This document shows positions 38,001 to 50,000 of a DNA stretch of 64,000 nt, piece by piece. The position numbers and the translations under genes are program-made. This DNA is from Cristatella mucedo (lineage: Eukaryota > Bryozoa > Phylactolaemata > Cristatellidae): positions 12,947,501 to 13,011,500 of the forward strand of contig WPIO01000003.1 in the NCBI GenBank assembly GCA_009760855.2, given 5' to 3'. Below the pieces are notes generated by a model. That model searched no databases and was not told the origin of the DNA. It saw nothing but the letters and a program-made list of their open reading frames with translations. The stretch's first letter is position 1, and each line of letters starts with the position of its first letter.

Positions 38001-41000
38001 TGAGTAGCATAGAAGTAGCAGTTCAGGACCGCTGAAAAAGATGTGCCATAGTCGGCAGTTGGAGAGTAGATGTCGTTGCGTAAGCAGGTGAGACGCGTCT
38101 GTGCGAGCCAAGCGCACCAATAACCTAGCAGCGTTAGTCACACAGCAGCTCCACAAACAGCTGAGCAGGCAGTTTGCCAACGTGGGCACGCTCAGATTAT
38201 ACCCAGATGCATGCACCCATGACCCGTGATGCCATTTCGAAATGCAAGCTGGCCTGAATAAAAGTGACTTCAGAAAACGAAACTTGTAAAAGGTAGGCCT
38301 CGAACTAAGGTAGAGGTGAATGATGACCGAGACCGTGGGCTCGAGCACCGTGGCGTACGTGAAGTGCCTGAATAAAGATAGAGTTATCTTGGGGTGCTAA
38401 ACAAATTAATTGCTATATATTTTTTAGGTCGAGTTGCCACGAAAATGCATGCACCATATACGTGGCCCATAATAGTAACATTCACCTGGCATATGAGAAT
38501 AATAACGTATGCTTGAGTCGAGCAGTGTGCCGTGCAGTATGCCACACGTTATTTAGATTTAGATGTAAGAATTAAAGGTCGGCTGATTTAAGAACCTCTC
38601 TTAAAAATGAAGCTGTCAAAGTCAGCCGTAGTCTTGCTTTTTCACTTAGTCTTGTGCCCCTCGGTGCAGCAAGCCGGGCTTGCCCGAGCAGTCAACACAT
38701 CAAGCATGCCATTCCTACAATTTATCATGCAATCTGCAAATGGCAGCTGAATCGACAGGCCCCTTCTCTGGTATTTTCATGGTTTAAAAATAGCGGCTCA
38801 AACACTGGCTGCCCATACAGACCACTCGGCCTCGGCCTACATAGCATAACTGCAAGTAACTACATGGCATAACTACCTGGCATAACATGCATGTAACTAC
38901 ATGGCATAACATGCCTACACGGCATAACTGCATGCCGCAGCAAGCCCGGCCCTCAAGCCCCTCACCGGTTTAGTGCCCCTGGGGCACGCAACACATTCTA
39001 TCCTCTCGACCAAAACTGCTACACAAGAACTGAAACAAGAGTACAATGAGATTCTCTCGTACTAACAACCCTAGCTGCAGGCAAGCTGATCCTTGTCAAC
39101 AGTTGCCACACACTGGCCGGATATGTAGCTGCATAAGTACCGGTATTGCCCGTTAGTGTCAGGCTAGTGGCAAGTTAAGCTAGGGCAGACCAGCAAAAAA
39201 CCTCTTAAGTATGGAAGGGTCTGTCCAGCCCCTCCAGGTCTAGGATTCTGCACAAGCAGCTATCAAATGACAAATAGCAGTTACAGCAGCCGCCAGCATG
39301 ACTCGCTGGCCTTGGTCCACCGAGGCAGGTGGTCAGGCAGCTGGCTGTTGCCACAGCAAGCAGAGCCACTGTGGTCTAGAGTGTGGGTTCCAGACAGCTG
39401 GCAGTCCTTTAAAGCGCTTGGAGGAGGAGGAGGAGGGGCTGGCAGACCCGATGGCAACCCGATCGTGCTCGAGTGCCCATACTACAAACACGGAGAGGTG
39501 CTGGCAGCATGCAGGCGACCCACGGCCACAGCAGCAACAGCAGCATATTAGATCGTCCTAGCGACGGGTGACAGCCAAGCAAACTGACTTTCGACCGCAG
39601 ACGGCAGCTGGTGGCAGGTGTCACCCGAGTCGCTGAGCACACACAGCCAGCCAGCCAGCCAGCCTCACTCTCCCCTACTCCCATGGCAGCAGCAGCAGCC
39701 AAAGCTGGCTCAAATTAAGTGAAGTGGTAGCTTGGAACCGACTCGGTTGCATCGAGACCGGAGCAGCTAAAAAATGATAATAATAGTAATAATAGCAACA
39801 ATAATAAGACATTTGTGTAGTGCCCCCAAAGAACTTAATCTCTTTCTAGGCACTTTACATATGCCACAAAGGCAACATGTCAATGTGGTTAGCGATAACA
39901 GGCAGGGTATCAGCACACACAAGCATACAACGGATATTGCAAATGGGTCCAGCAAATGCCGTAAGGAACAGGTCTGTTTTAAGCTTCTGTTTAAATTTCG
40001 TCGAGGCAGGGGATGTCCTGACGTCAGTCGAGAGTAAGTTCCGGGCTTCGGGAGCATACCAACTAAGGGCACGGTCTTCATAGGATTTGAGGTTGGTTGG
40101 TTCGAGGTACAGCTCATCAAAGACCCGTGTCAGAATACCAAGTAGCACAATGACTGGCCTGATTGAGAAGTAATTGGGATAGACAGGCTGAAGCTAGAGA
40201 ATGAAAGAACTAAATACGACTGACAAAATCCTGAAGTCAATTCGCTGCTTGATGGAGAGCCAGTGCAGAGAAGTGACGTGAGGTGTAAAAAGGCAACTGT
40301 AAGGATCACGACAGACAAGCTGTTGAGTTTTAAGCACCTTATTGCACTGGCCGGAGAACCTGCTCGTAATGAGTTGCAGAAGTCGAGGCGTGATGTCACA
40401 AATGCAGGGACCAACTTGGATGTAGCATCCTTGTTTGAGCAGGTCCGAATGAATGTTAGGTAGCTGAAGTAAACAGATTGACTGTGGGAGCTAATTAATG
40501 CTCACCTAGTGGATGGTCACTTTGGAAAAGGACACCTAGATTTCGTGCAGATGCTACAGGAGATATGCTGGCCGAGCTCATTTTGAGGGTTACATTTCCC
40601 TTATTTTTTGCTGAACTCTTGGTTTTCCCAAAACTAAAAGTTGATTACATCGTCATTCAATTTAAGAAAGTGTGTTGCCATCCAAGTGCAAATGCCAGTA
40701 ATAGATGCAGCAGGGCTAGTTGAGAGAGTTTGACCAACAGGAAAGCAGGAAGGGATCAAAGAACAGGAGCAGCTGTGTTTCACCTTCATAGAAGTGAAAG
40801 CCTAGACTGTACTATTACATTGGCCAAAAGTAGAGTATACATAGTTAAAAGAAGTGTGCCAAGCACAGACCCCCCAGGGTACACCGTACTGGGGAGGCTT
40901 GTCGGAGAGGACCCTTTTACATCGATGCATTGGAGTTTCCCACCGAGAAACGACCTGAACCACTGCACAGCCAGAGCCAGTGCGAGACTCGTGAGAGGCT

Positions 41001-44000
41001 CAGGCGGTCGCAGGAGGCCGCTGCGCTCAATGCATGTCTGCATCGCTCTCACGTACTAGCTCTGCAGCTACACTGGGTGCAAGCACTGTCCACGCAGAGC
41101 CACAGGCGGCACCGCGCTACAAGGGGGGATGGTGCCGCCGGAGCTCGGACTGCAGGCGCTCGGTGAGCTCGGACTGCAGGAGCAGCTCACCAGATTTTCA
41201 CCAGCATAACGTGGCATGATAACAATAGCGCCAGCTACCCCGAACATGCCCACACTGGGAGGAACAGGTTCGCTTAGATGTATCATGGGCTTCCTTAGGA
41301 AGCAGGTTGCCAATGAAAAGCATTCAGCGACTTGTACCTGCGCTTGCGGTACGCATGGGCCAATGAAGCTAAGCTTGGTGGCAGGCAGGCAGGCAGCAGG
41401 AACACACAGCAATGCCAGTCGGCCAAGCTAAGTGACTCGGTCTAATCTCCTCTAGCCTACACGGGTGCCGCTTTCAAGAGCACACACTGTCGAGCCCGAC
41501 GCCTCATTGGTCTTACAATGAGACCTAGTCGTAGCAGCACTGGAAGCCATTCCCTGGATATCGACCACCCTCTACTTGCGTGCAAGTGTCAGCTACACTG
41601 TGCTACAGGTCGGATATAGTGGCACGGTGCTCTTCTGAACAGTAACGATCAGATAAGTGTAGCTGCCTGATTGGTTGTGGAATAGTAATTATCATTTTCG
41701 CACCAGCATTAAGACATTATTCACAGCAAAAGCTTTCGAGCGGTCTAATTAGACGGTGTCAGAGAATGCAGCAGCCGATTTCTAGGTCCGTGAGTCCGGA
41801 ACGACAACGAGTGGAACTAGGGCTGCTGCAGCAGCCTAGCTGCTGGCGATCGAACTTTGGCAAACGTCGGCTGCTAAGCATTAGACATCCGATCAAATCC
41901 CAGTCCTGGACAAGTGCACTGGATCTATACTCGATAAAAATCCCGATGCCACTGTATAGTAGAAATCATTACAAGAAGTCTATAGGCTATTTAATGGTCT
42001 TCTCTGAACAAATTCAAATGTATAAAAACAGCTCACTTGATGCATCCACGAAAGCATGACTAGCAAATAGAGCTTACACAAAAAATAGAGCTAATACATT
42101 GAATAATTTTACCTTACGAGGGTATCAGTTTAGTTCAGAGTACTACCTGCACTTCACTAGCACAAGCCATATAACGTTTGCATAGCTGCATTTCCAGGTT
42201 TTAACAAGTTTGCTGGGAAAAAAGAGTTGCTTGAAAGAAATCATATCTTTGACGAATAAAGATCACAGTTACTTAGAAACAACCAGCCCATCTGATTGAC
42301 CAGTAATACAAGTAGGCTTAAGCTCTCACTTCTTTATGCTCTGCGGCATTATGCAGAATCAACTATGCAAAGCATGGCTCTGCTGCCATTTTCTCATACG
42401 CAAACTCTAGTTTTAGCATGGCCATCTAAAACCTGACAATATGTCATCCTTACAAGCTATGATGACTGCCTAGCGCCGACACGCTTTTTATTGAGCACTA
42501 AGCTCAAGCTCAATCATCTTCATAAGACTATACAGACGTTGATAGATATGACGAAGTTAGACCAGGAGTCCTCAACTTATCTTCCAATCGTGCTACTCGT
42601 CAGCAGCCTAAACTTCTGTGGGTATCACCCTGTCTTCTTCCATTGCCTTTAAATAGTCGCCGGCATCAAAACTATAAGTACAAGGAGCAGATGATTCTCA
42701 AATGCTCAAGCAATTCCAACCCACCAGTTCTTGGCCAACCAAGGTTTTGCAGCAGGGCACCTTTGCTCCTTCACATACCCGATGAGACTCTGGTGCACTT
42801 GTGTTACAACCTCGCCACTCCTATTTTAGATTGTGAATAGTCACAACCAGGATATCAGGCTGCCAGGACCTGCCTTAAGATAGACAACCCGTTGAATCAC
42901 CACAACCTAGCGATGCAATTCCTCAAAACTTGGGCGACCGTGAAATACTCTTAAGCTTCTGCTTTCACACTACTCACTTCCTTGGATGCCCTCTCGACTA
43001 AGCTATGCTTCTCACTTTCTCATAGCTTCGTGAGATGAAGTCTGTTGGCAGCTGTATGCTGTATGCATATCGAAAGCCGGTTAGGCTCTAAGTGTACTAT
43101 AGAAAACTCTCCTGCATAACACCAACTTGGTCTTTGTGGCATTATGGAGTTACAGAGATGAGATAAAAAAACATTACCTTCTGCAGCTGCACCACTACAG
43201 TATGGTGGTAATGTTATTTACATAATCTATTTATATATTATACGTATGGCAAGGATGCCCACAGCAGCACAAAGCTCTACAAAGGCTACACTTTAAAGAC
43301 TTAAAAGGTTAAAAAGTAAATAAAAAAAAATTTAAAGGTTTAAAGGTTGACACACACACACACACACACGAGTTTCTGACCCCTCCCCAATTAAATCCTG
43401 CTGGCAGCAACCAGCAAGACGATCACGATGAGCCAGAGCTGCTGTTATCTTCCTTTCTGGTATGGCTGGAAGTTTGAGAAATTAAATTAACAGATCAAAT
43501 AGCAACAAACTAATATCCTGAAGTACAAAGCAACACACTCGAAACCGTTATTACTTAAGCAATCGGAAAACCACCAAGAGTTGAGCAACTAAGTTATGCA
43601 TTCACGAGGTAGCCAATTTCGTGCTGCCGGTCAGTAAGAGCTGGGTTTAATCATCAAATAATGGATACGAGCTGGCTAACTGCATTGTCAAGCAGACATT
43701 CTCGGTGGCCAAAAAGAGAGGTCAAGAGCAGATTGCTGGGAGCAGACCTACAGCAAACAGCATGTGACTGCTTCTGACCCCGGGAACACTCTACATCAAG
43801 AACAGAAGTGAGCACACTAGCAAGGGGGCAAACCATGTTGCAGATACAAAAGAAGTTAAATAGCAAAAGCGCTGTACAGGGCAACAAAGGAAGCTAGCAG
43901 TAGAAGCCACAATCAACAGTGGCCTAGGAGTACACTAGGATCGGTGCTACCAACTTCCCCTTTGTCATTTAGGACAAACATTGCAGCACATTGCTGATTC

Positions 44001-47000
44001 CTCATACAAACCCACGAGCGAGCCCACACATACACACACCCACAAACGCCAAACCTTCATAACTGATTGATTTAACCTAACAGAACTCTGTCCATCACAG
44101 AAGCAGTTTATGGGCTTGCCAGACATGCCCCACATAGCATAGCATGCAAGCGTTCCTGGCTCTGCACATTGTCCATGTACATCAGTCACACGAATAGTCA
44201 ACCCACCTGTCGGCAAGCTTGTTCAAGAACATATCCGTATAGGATGCAATGACGAGGCACATGTTGCTCAAGAATCTGTTACAGCCCATGTCAACAAACT
44301 CAAGTACATCCTGAAACGAGACATGACATACATACTAGGCAGGCAAATGCAAAGAATAATTCAGCACTCTTCATTAAACAAGTTTGCCACGTTTGAAAGC
44401 ATACAGAGTGCCACAGCAACAAGGTTTGTCAGAACATCAAACCGCCAGGCAATCGATTATTACAGTACCAAAATGCACACAAGAAGCAGGCTTGTAGTGG
44501 ACACATGAATGAGCAGAGACTCTAGGCTAACATATGTTACTCAGCTGGCTCTCACGGAGCACAGTTTCTAAAAGCCGGTAGCAAAATGGTATTATTAAGT
44601 GAACACAAACGAATCCTTTGAGTCGACAGCAGGCAAGACACCAGCATCTCACAAGAACAACAGGGGTGTTATGTTTCCTAGTAAAGGGTTAGCAAATCAG
44701 CTGCCCGAGAAAAGCCAAACACTTGCTGTCTGGGAAGCAGCCGATGATTTGGAAGCAACCACGGGCATACTGGCTTTGCATGCTCTACAGGACCGGTAGA
44801 GCTTTCAAGACCTTTCTAGAAGAGACAAACAGATCATTTTGAAATGTATTGAAGATCACCCCCAGAAACTCCCTTTACGCTAACCATACATAGTCGGTGC
44901 TTCCTGGGTGATTTAGCCATGCTAGCCTCAGTGCCATTGGCCGTGTTTCCATCGAATAAGGCCCTTATCGTTGCGTGTCCAGCAACGGTTTCCCGGCCAA
45001 TCTAGTATGACCGTGCATTTTTGCTATCGTTTCGAGCTCATTTATGTAGTACCAATGCAGATCCAAAGCAAGTTCCTTGTCATTGTCATCCTTCTTGGGC
45101 AGCGATAGCCCAGAAGTTAAGGTGCTCAAGTTTCTGCCAGGCTTAGAGGGTTGTTATTTCGCATAGAACACGCATGGATGCAAGAGGAGCTGACGATGCC
45201 AAACTAACATCTGTACCATTTATACTAACAGCTACACAGCGTTCTCGCGTTAGAACAGCAGCTAATTCTATTAACTGCTCCTCCAGATACGTTCTCCCGT
45301 TGGAATTGCTGCTAATTTCTCTAACCTACGAGCAATAAAGCCGATGTTAACCTCGATGACCGTTAATCCTTAGTGAGAAAATCTGCCTGTCCTTCCGTCG
45401 CGGACCATTTCCGTCACGTGGCAAGATGGCAACCAGCACTTCCGGGTGTGAGGTGTAACAGACATGTAATTCTACTATGACTCACCAAAGCGAGTCCTCA
45501 GGCAGTGAGCTCTAGTAACTTATGCCTCTAGAAAGCCAGCTGTGTGCAATAAATCACAAGTTGTGGCAGCTTATAATATAATAATAAAAATACATTTGTT
45601 AGAGTGTTCTCAGAGAACTCAATCGCAGTATTTGCTGGTAAGGGAAGCATGATCGAATGGTAGTGGTTGCATGCTCAATGAACAACAAGAATAATATAGT
45701 GGGGGTGACATGCACAGGGTCAGCATGTATATATGGTTAGTGGCAGCATGCATTATGTCCGCACACATAAGCACACAAAGGACGAACCACATAGACCCAC
45801 TAAATGCTGAGATCAATAGATACGTTTTTAGTTTCTTTTTAAATGTAGTCAAGTCAGGTGATGTCGTGACGCAAGTCAGTAGTGAGTTCCAGGCTTTGGG
45901 AGCACACAAACTAAAGGGACAGTCTCCAAAGGATTTGAGGTTTGCACAGAGCATAGGTATACGATTAGATTCCGAAGAGCGGGTGGTAAAGTCTGGTGTA
46001 AGCATAGATCTGATAGGTAGGCTGGAGCCAAAGAATGAAGTGACCTAAAAAAGAGTGACAAAACCTCGATACTTGACGATACTCCTGACATTTGTATTGT
46101 TACTGAGACTGGGCTTGAGTCGTCGAACTGCTTGGCCATTACCGATACTACACCAGAGAATGTCTACTTTTTCATACTCCAAGATTGTTGAAAACTGGCT
46201 GTGGAGAAGCCGTGCTTGCCCGAATCTCCTTCTATTTCAAGCCGTTCTCGGTTCCTGCTAGAAATCGTTTCTCATTTTCTATCCGGCTAGTGGCAAGTTG
46301 CCAGAGGTGGCGTAATCTATTGTCCACATGGCCGCAATGCCAACTTTATCGCTCACTTTTCTGGCTTTCTTTCCATTCATTGCACATAAAGTCTCAATCT
46401 ATGTCATTTTAATATAAACTATGATAACCATCTGATCTGATGCGTTCCAAAATGCTTTCGCAATCTATGCTAGCCAATGTCCAAGATGAGTTTGCATCTC
46501 TGACTAAACGACAGGTCCGTTCCTGCCGAGACGCTCTTTGGTTTAGAGTTGACAAATAAAGAGCAAGGAATACCAAATTGAGAAGACAGCCCAGACAGTC
46601 GGAACTCACTGTCCATCCCTTTGCATTTGAAGAATACAGTAGGGCCTATCAATCCATTTTGGCTACGGTTAAGTTCAAGTTTAATGGATAAATAGCCGAA
46701 ATCGCAGGTTAATAACCCAACAGTGTTAGTGTCCACTATCGACATCTTCTTAATGCTCCCAAGTAAGGATACTGCTCAGTGATCCCAGTGGTGACTTAGC
46801 TGGGCGTTTCTCTTAAGTCTTCGCATGTAAGATAAAACGGATTAGGGATTCCGTCACCCCACTGCTGTCCTTGCAAGAATGAAGACCTCATCGCCCGCTC
46901 TTCTTATATCAACCTCCTGTATGACTATCTCTACTGAACTTGTCATTACATTTTTATCCCAGGCAACAACGAACAGTAGTCTACTGGATCCTATCAAAAA

Positions 47001-50000
47001 AATTAAACTTATGAAGTGCATATACATGCTGCTGCATATCATAAAAAATATTATGACTATGCCAAAGGTAACCGATTAAATACATTTCTCACTGAAAAAA
47101 ATTATTGTCAAGCCATTCGTTAAAAAGCCAAACATAAATGATGAAAACTAATATAACTTTAGTCAGCTATCCCTTCTGCCATTCTCATTCCATGACGCTA
47201 TAACGAGTGGTGGCCCAGGAATTAGACAATTACATCAATTCATTAGATCTCGCTAGCAAGTTCCAGTCGTGGTTTAGAGGTAACCACTCCACAGAAACTG
47301 CTCTGCTTCTGGTTATGGTGCCTTTAGAGCAATGCTTATCAAGGTTGTGCCTTTCTGCTGGTACTCTTAGATCTATCAGCAGCATTTGGCACTACTGACC
47401 ACCAGATCCTTCACGAGCACCTCTCCACACAGTTAGGCATCACTGCCACAGTCCTAAACTGGGTGAGGTGCGGCATCGCAGTGAGAGATGCCAGAGTGCA
47501 AATGTAGATGGCTGTAATAAGATGTAATAGGCGACTCTTTAAATGTGAGATACGACCCACCTGAGCTCCGAGCCTTCAATCCATCTCAACCAGGAGACAT
47601 TCAATGGGATTCAGGTCTGAAGACTGACAAGGCCGCTCCTTTAGTGTATAATGGCACTAAACTCTATTCAACAGTAAAGCCACATGTTTAGTTAGGCTCG
47701 GTGCTCTGCTTGAAGAGACAATGATCTCCAAGAAAGCTCATTTTACTAGGCACTGCAACGCACTCGAGTAGTTCTAAATAAACGTGTTGTGTCATGGTCT
47801 CCGCTGAAGAAGCAGCGCCAGACCATGACCCTGACCATGAGTCCTTTGCTGCCAAATTTCACCATCTTCTGAAGGCAATCGACATCGAAACCCTAATTGA
47901 AGCAACACGTGAAGCACATAATGCATCACATGTTGCAGTTGCCAAAAAAGGGTGAATTTACTCTCATTGCCTCATTTGATTTTACTCCAGTTTTCGTGGG
48001 TCCAGTGTGCTCTTACCACAGTCCACTCCAATTGGGGAACAAAGGTGGCTTCTAGCTTCAGAGTAGCTTGCACCGACGAAAAAATCACGGAAAACTAGAA
48101 TTTTGCTTCGGAAGGCAGGCCTGAGTAGCCACTAACCTAGCTGGTGCACCCGACCCACCAACTGCCAAGCTTAAGAGTTCTTAATTACTAAAGCAAACTC
48201 TGCATTGGAAGAAAATGAAAACGTACTTCAAATTATATTCAATAATTTTACTATAAAACTAACAATAATAATATTCTATGCAATGCATTCGTCTTCACCG
48301 GGTTGCGTGTGTGGACCGTACAGCAAAGGAGTCGTTATGCCGAGAGCTTAAAGCTACTGGAATGCCGTGGCCACCGTTTGAAACATCCTTTCTTAAGGTC
48401 ATAGTCCTGTAAGTCATTGTAACTTCAAAGTTCAATTTGAACTAACAGTTCAAGTTCAATTGTAAATTAACAAACTACCTTCACCTTTTTTGACACTCGT
48501 CATTGCCGTACCGTCGAAGTAGTACTATAAAGATCATAACAAGGACTCAATACAAACATGACGTCACTAACGGTGTCGGACGAACTTACTAACTTGCTAG
48601 CTTCCTAGGTAGTTATTACATTGGTGGCTGTATAAGTCTTGCATTATCTCTCTGTTTCTCTCTCCCCCTTTCCCTCTCCCCTCCCTCACTCTCCCTCCCT
48701 CTCTCTCTCAAGTGTACCTGCCTGCTCTGAGCTCTTAAGTGTACCTGCCTGCTCTGAGCTCTATTTTGGATCACAGCAGTATACGTAATAGTGTTGCTAT
48801 GGAAGAAGATACCCAAGTCTGATGATGATATCCTGCACATATGCTCTCTTACAGGACCACTGCGGGCCGAGCAAGATGGGGTTGAAGTTCAGGTGTCAAA
48901 TGTCGCAGCACACTCAATTTAGTTCTGCCGGCAAACAGCTACAGTTGGCAGAGAAGAAAGCGACGAATGCAGCCGGTTTCGTCATCACGGTAAAAAAAAA
49001 GCAACCGATATCGCTATACCGCATAGAAAGTCGATAGACAATGCACGTGTGCAATAAACATCGCATCGATGGCAGGAAACAAGTCAGCATCAAGTTGCCG
49101 AGCAACCAAACTAGCACAAGCACGAGCATGACCATCGCAAGACAAGACCGTCGACAAGGGTCGAGCCTCCACGAGCACGCAAGCCGAGCGCGATGCAGCA
49201 GCCGTCGAAGACGCATGCGAAGGCGAGCGGGGCCCCGGCTGGCTGAGGCAAGCAGCAGCCGGCGAAGGCGATCTTACCGCAGCGGCGTCGCTCAGCGGCG
49301 CACCCGCCGGAGAGCCTGTGTCGCCACCAGAATCTCTGCCGCTGGCTGAGAGTTTTGACTGAGCGTGTCTGAGCGTGACCTGCTCCTCCAGGTACTTGAT
49401 GTCCTCACGCAATTTCTCGCGGGCGCTAGCAAACGAGAGGCACATCTTGGTACGAATCCCAAGTGCGGCATTTCACCGAGTAGAAGCTCGGCAAGCACTA
49501 GCCAGTAGGCGACACGAAAGAAAGGGCGAAAATGTAGCAGCCCTTTTCATATGGATATCGCCTTGGGTGGCGATGAGCTGACCGATGTGCAGATCCCAAA
49601 TTTTACTTCCTGAATGCACACTCTAAACATGGCAATGTTTTGCAGACTGCAATGGCTCCATCCTTTTTTGAAAATTGCTCTTGCTTCCGATTTGCTTGCC
49701 AACGACCTCAACAGCATTGCGTTATTAACTCACATTTTTTGCGGTCATCACGAATTCAAGAAAATGAAAAGAATCTCATAATGACCGAGTCAGTGATCCT
49801 CTGACACTAAGCAAACTGCTAGAACTTTCAGCTACTGCAGCACAAAATCTGTGCAAGGACATCACTAGATGAGGCTGACGTTTGAAGACAGCAGCATAGG
49901 CTGCTACACTAATTTCCTCTCCGCTGGATGCTCGATGCCTTCGAGACCTCTACACCAGGGTAGAATACGGCTGAGAGTTCCTTCCACTTCTGAAACTATG

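Larger units (their letters stand above)
32270..44206 (-). other. VPS51 intron 8, 12 kb
   Basis: The longest intron. It holds the L2-like LINE cluster (34255-37000, 39775-41000), a SINE-B copy and short repeats. From 32590 to 33430 the minus strand has open frames of about 100 codons (32589-32885, 33130-33432) that I do not recognise. Most of 41000-44206 shows nothing beyond a short CA repeat. Confidence 0.75.
44311..49277 (-). other. VPS51 intron 7
   Basis: Holds two L2-like LINE pieces, a Tc1 piece and a CT microsatellite. Elsewhere, including 44500-45570, I see nothing recognisable. Confidence 0.75.
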
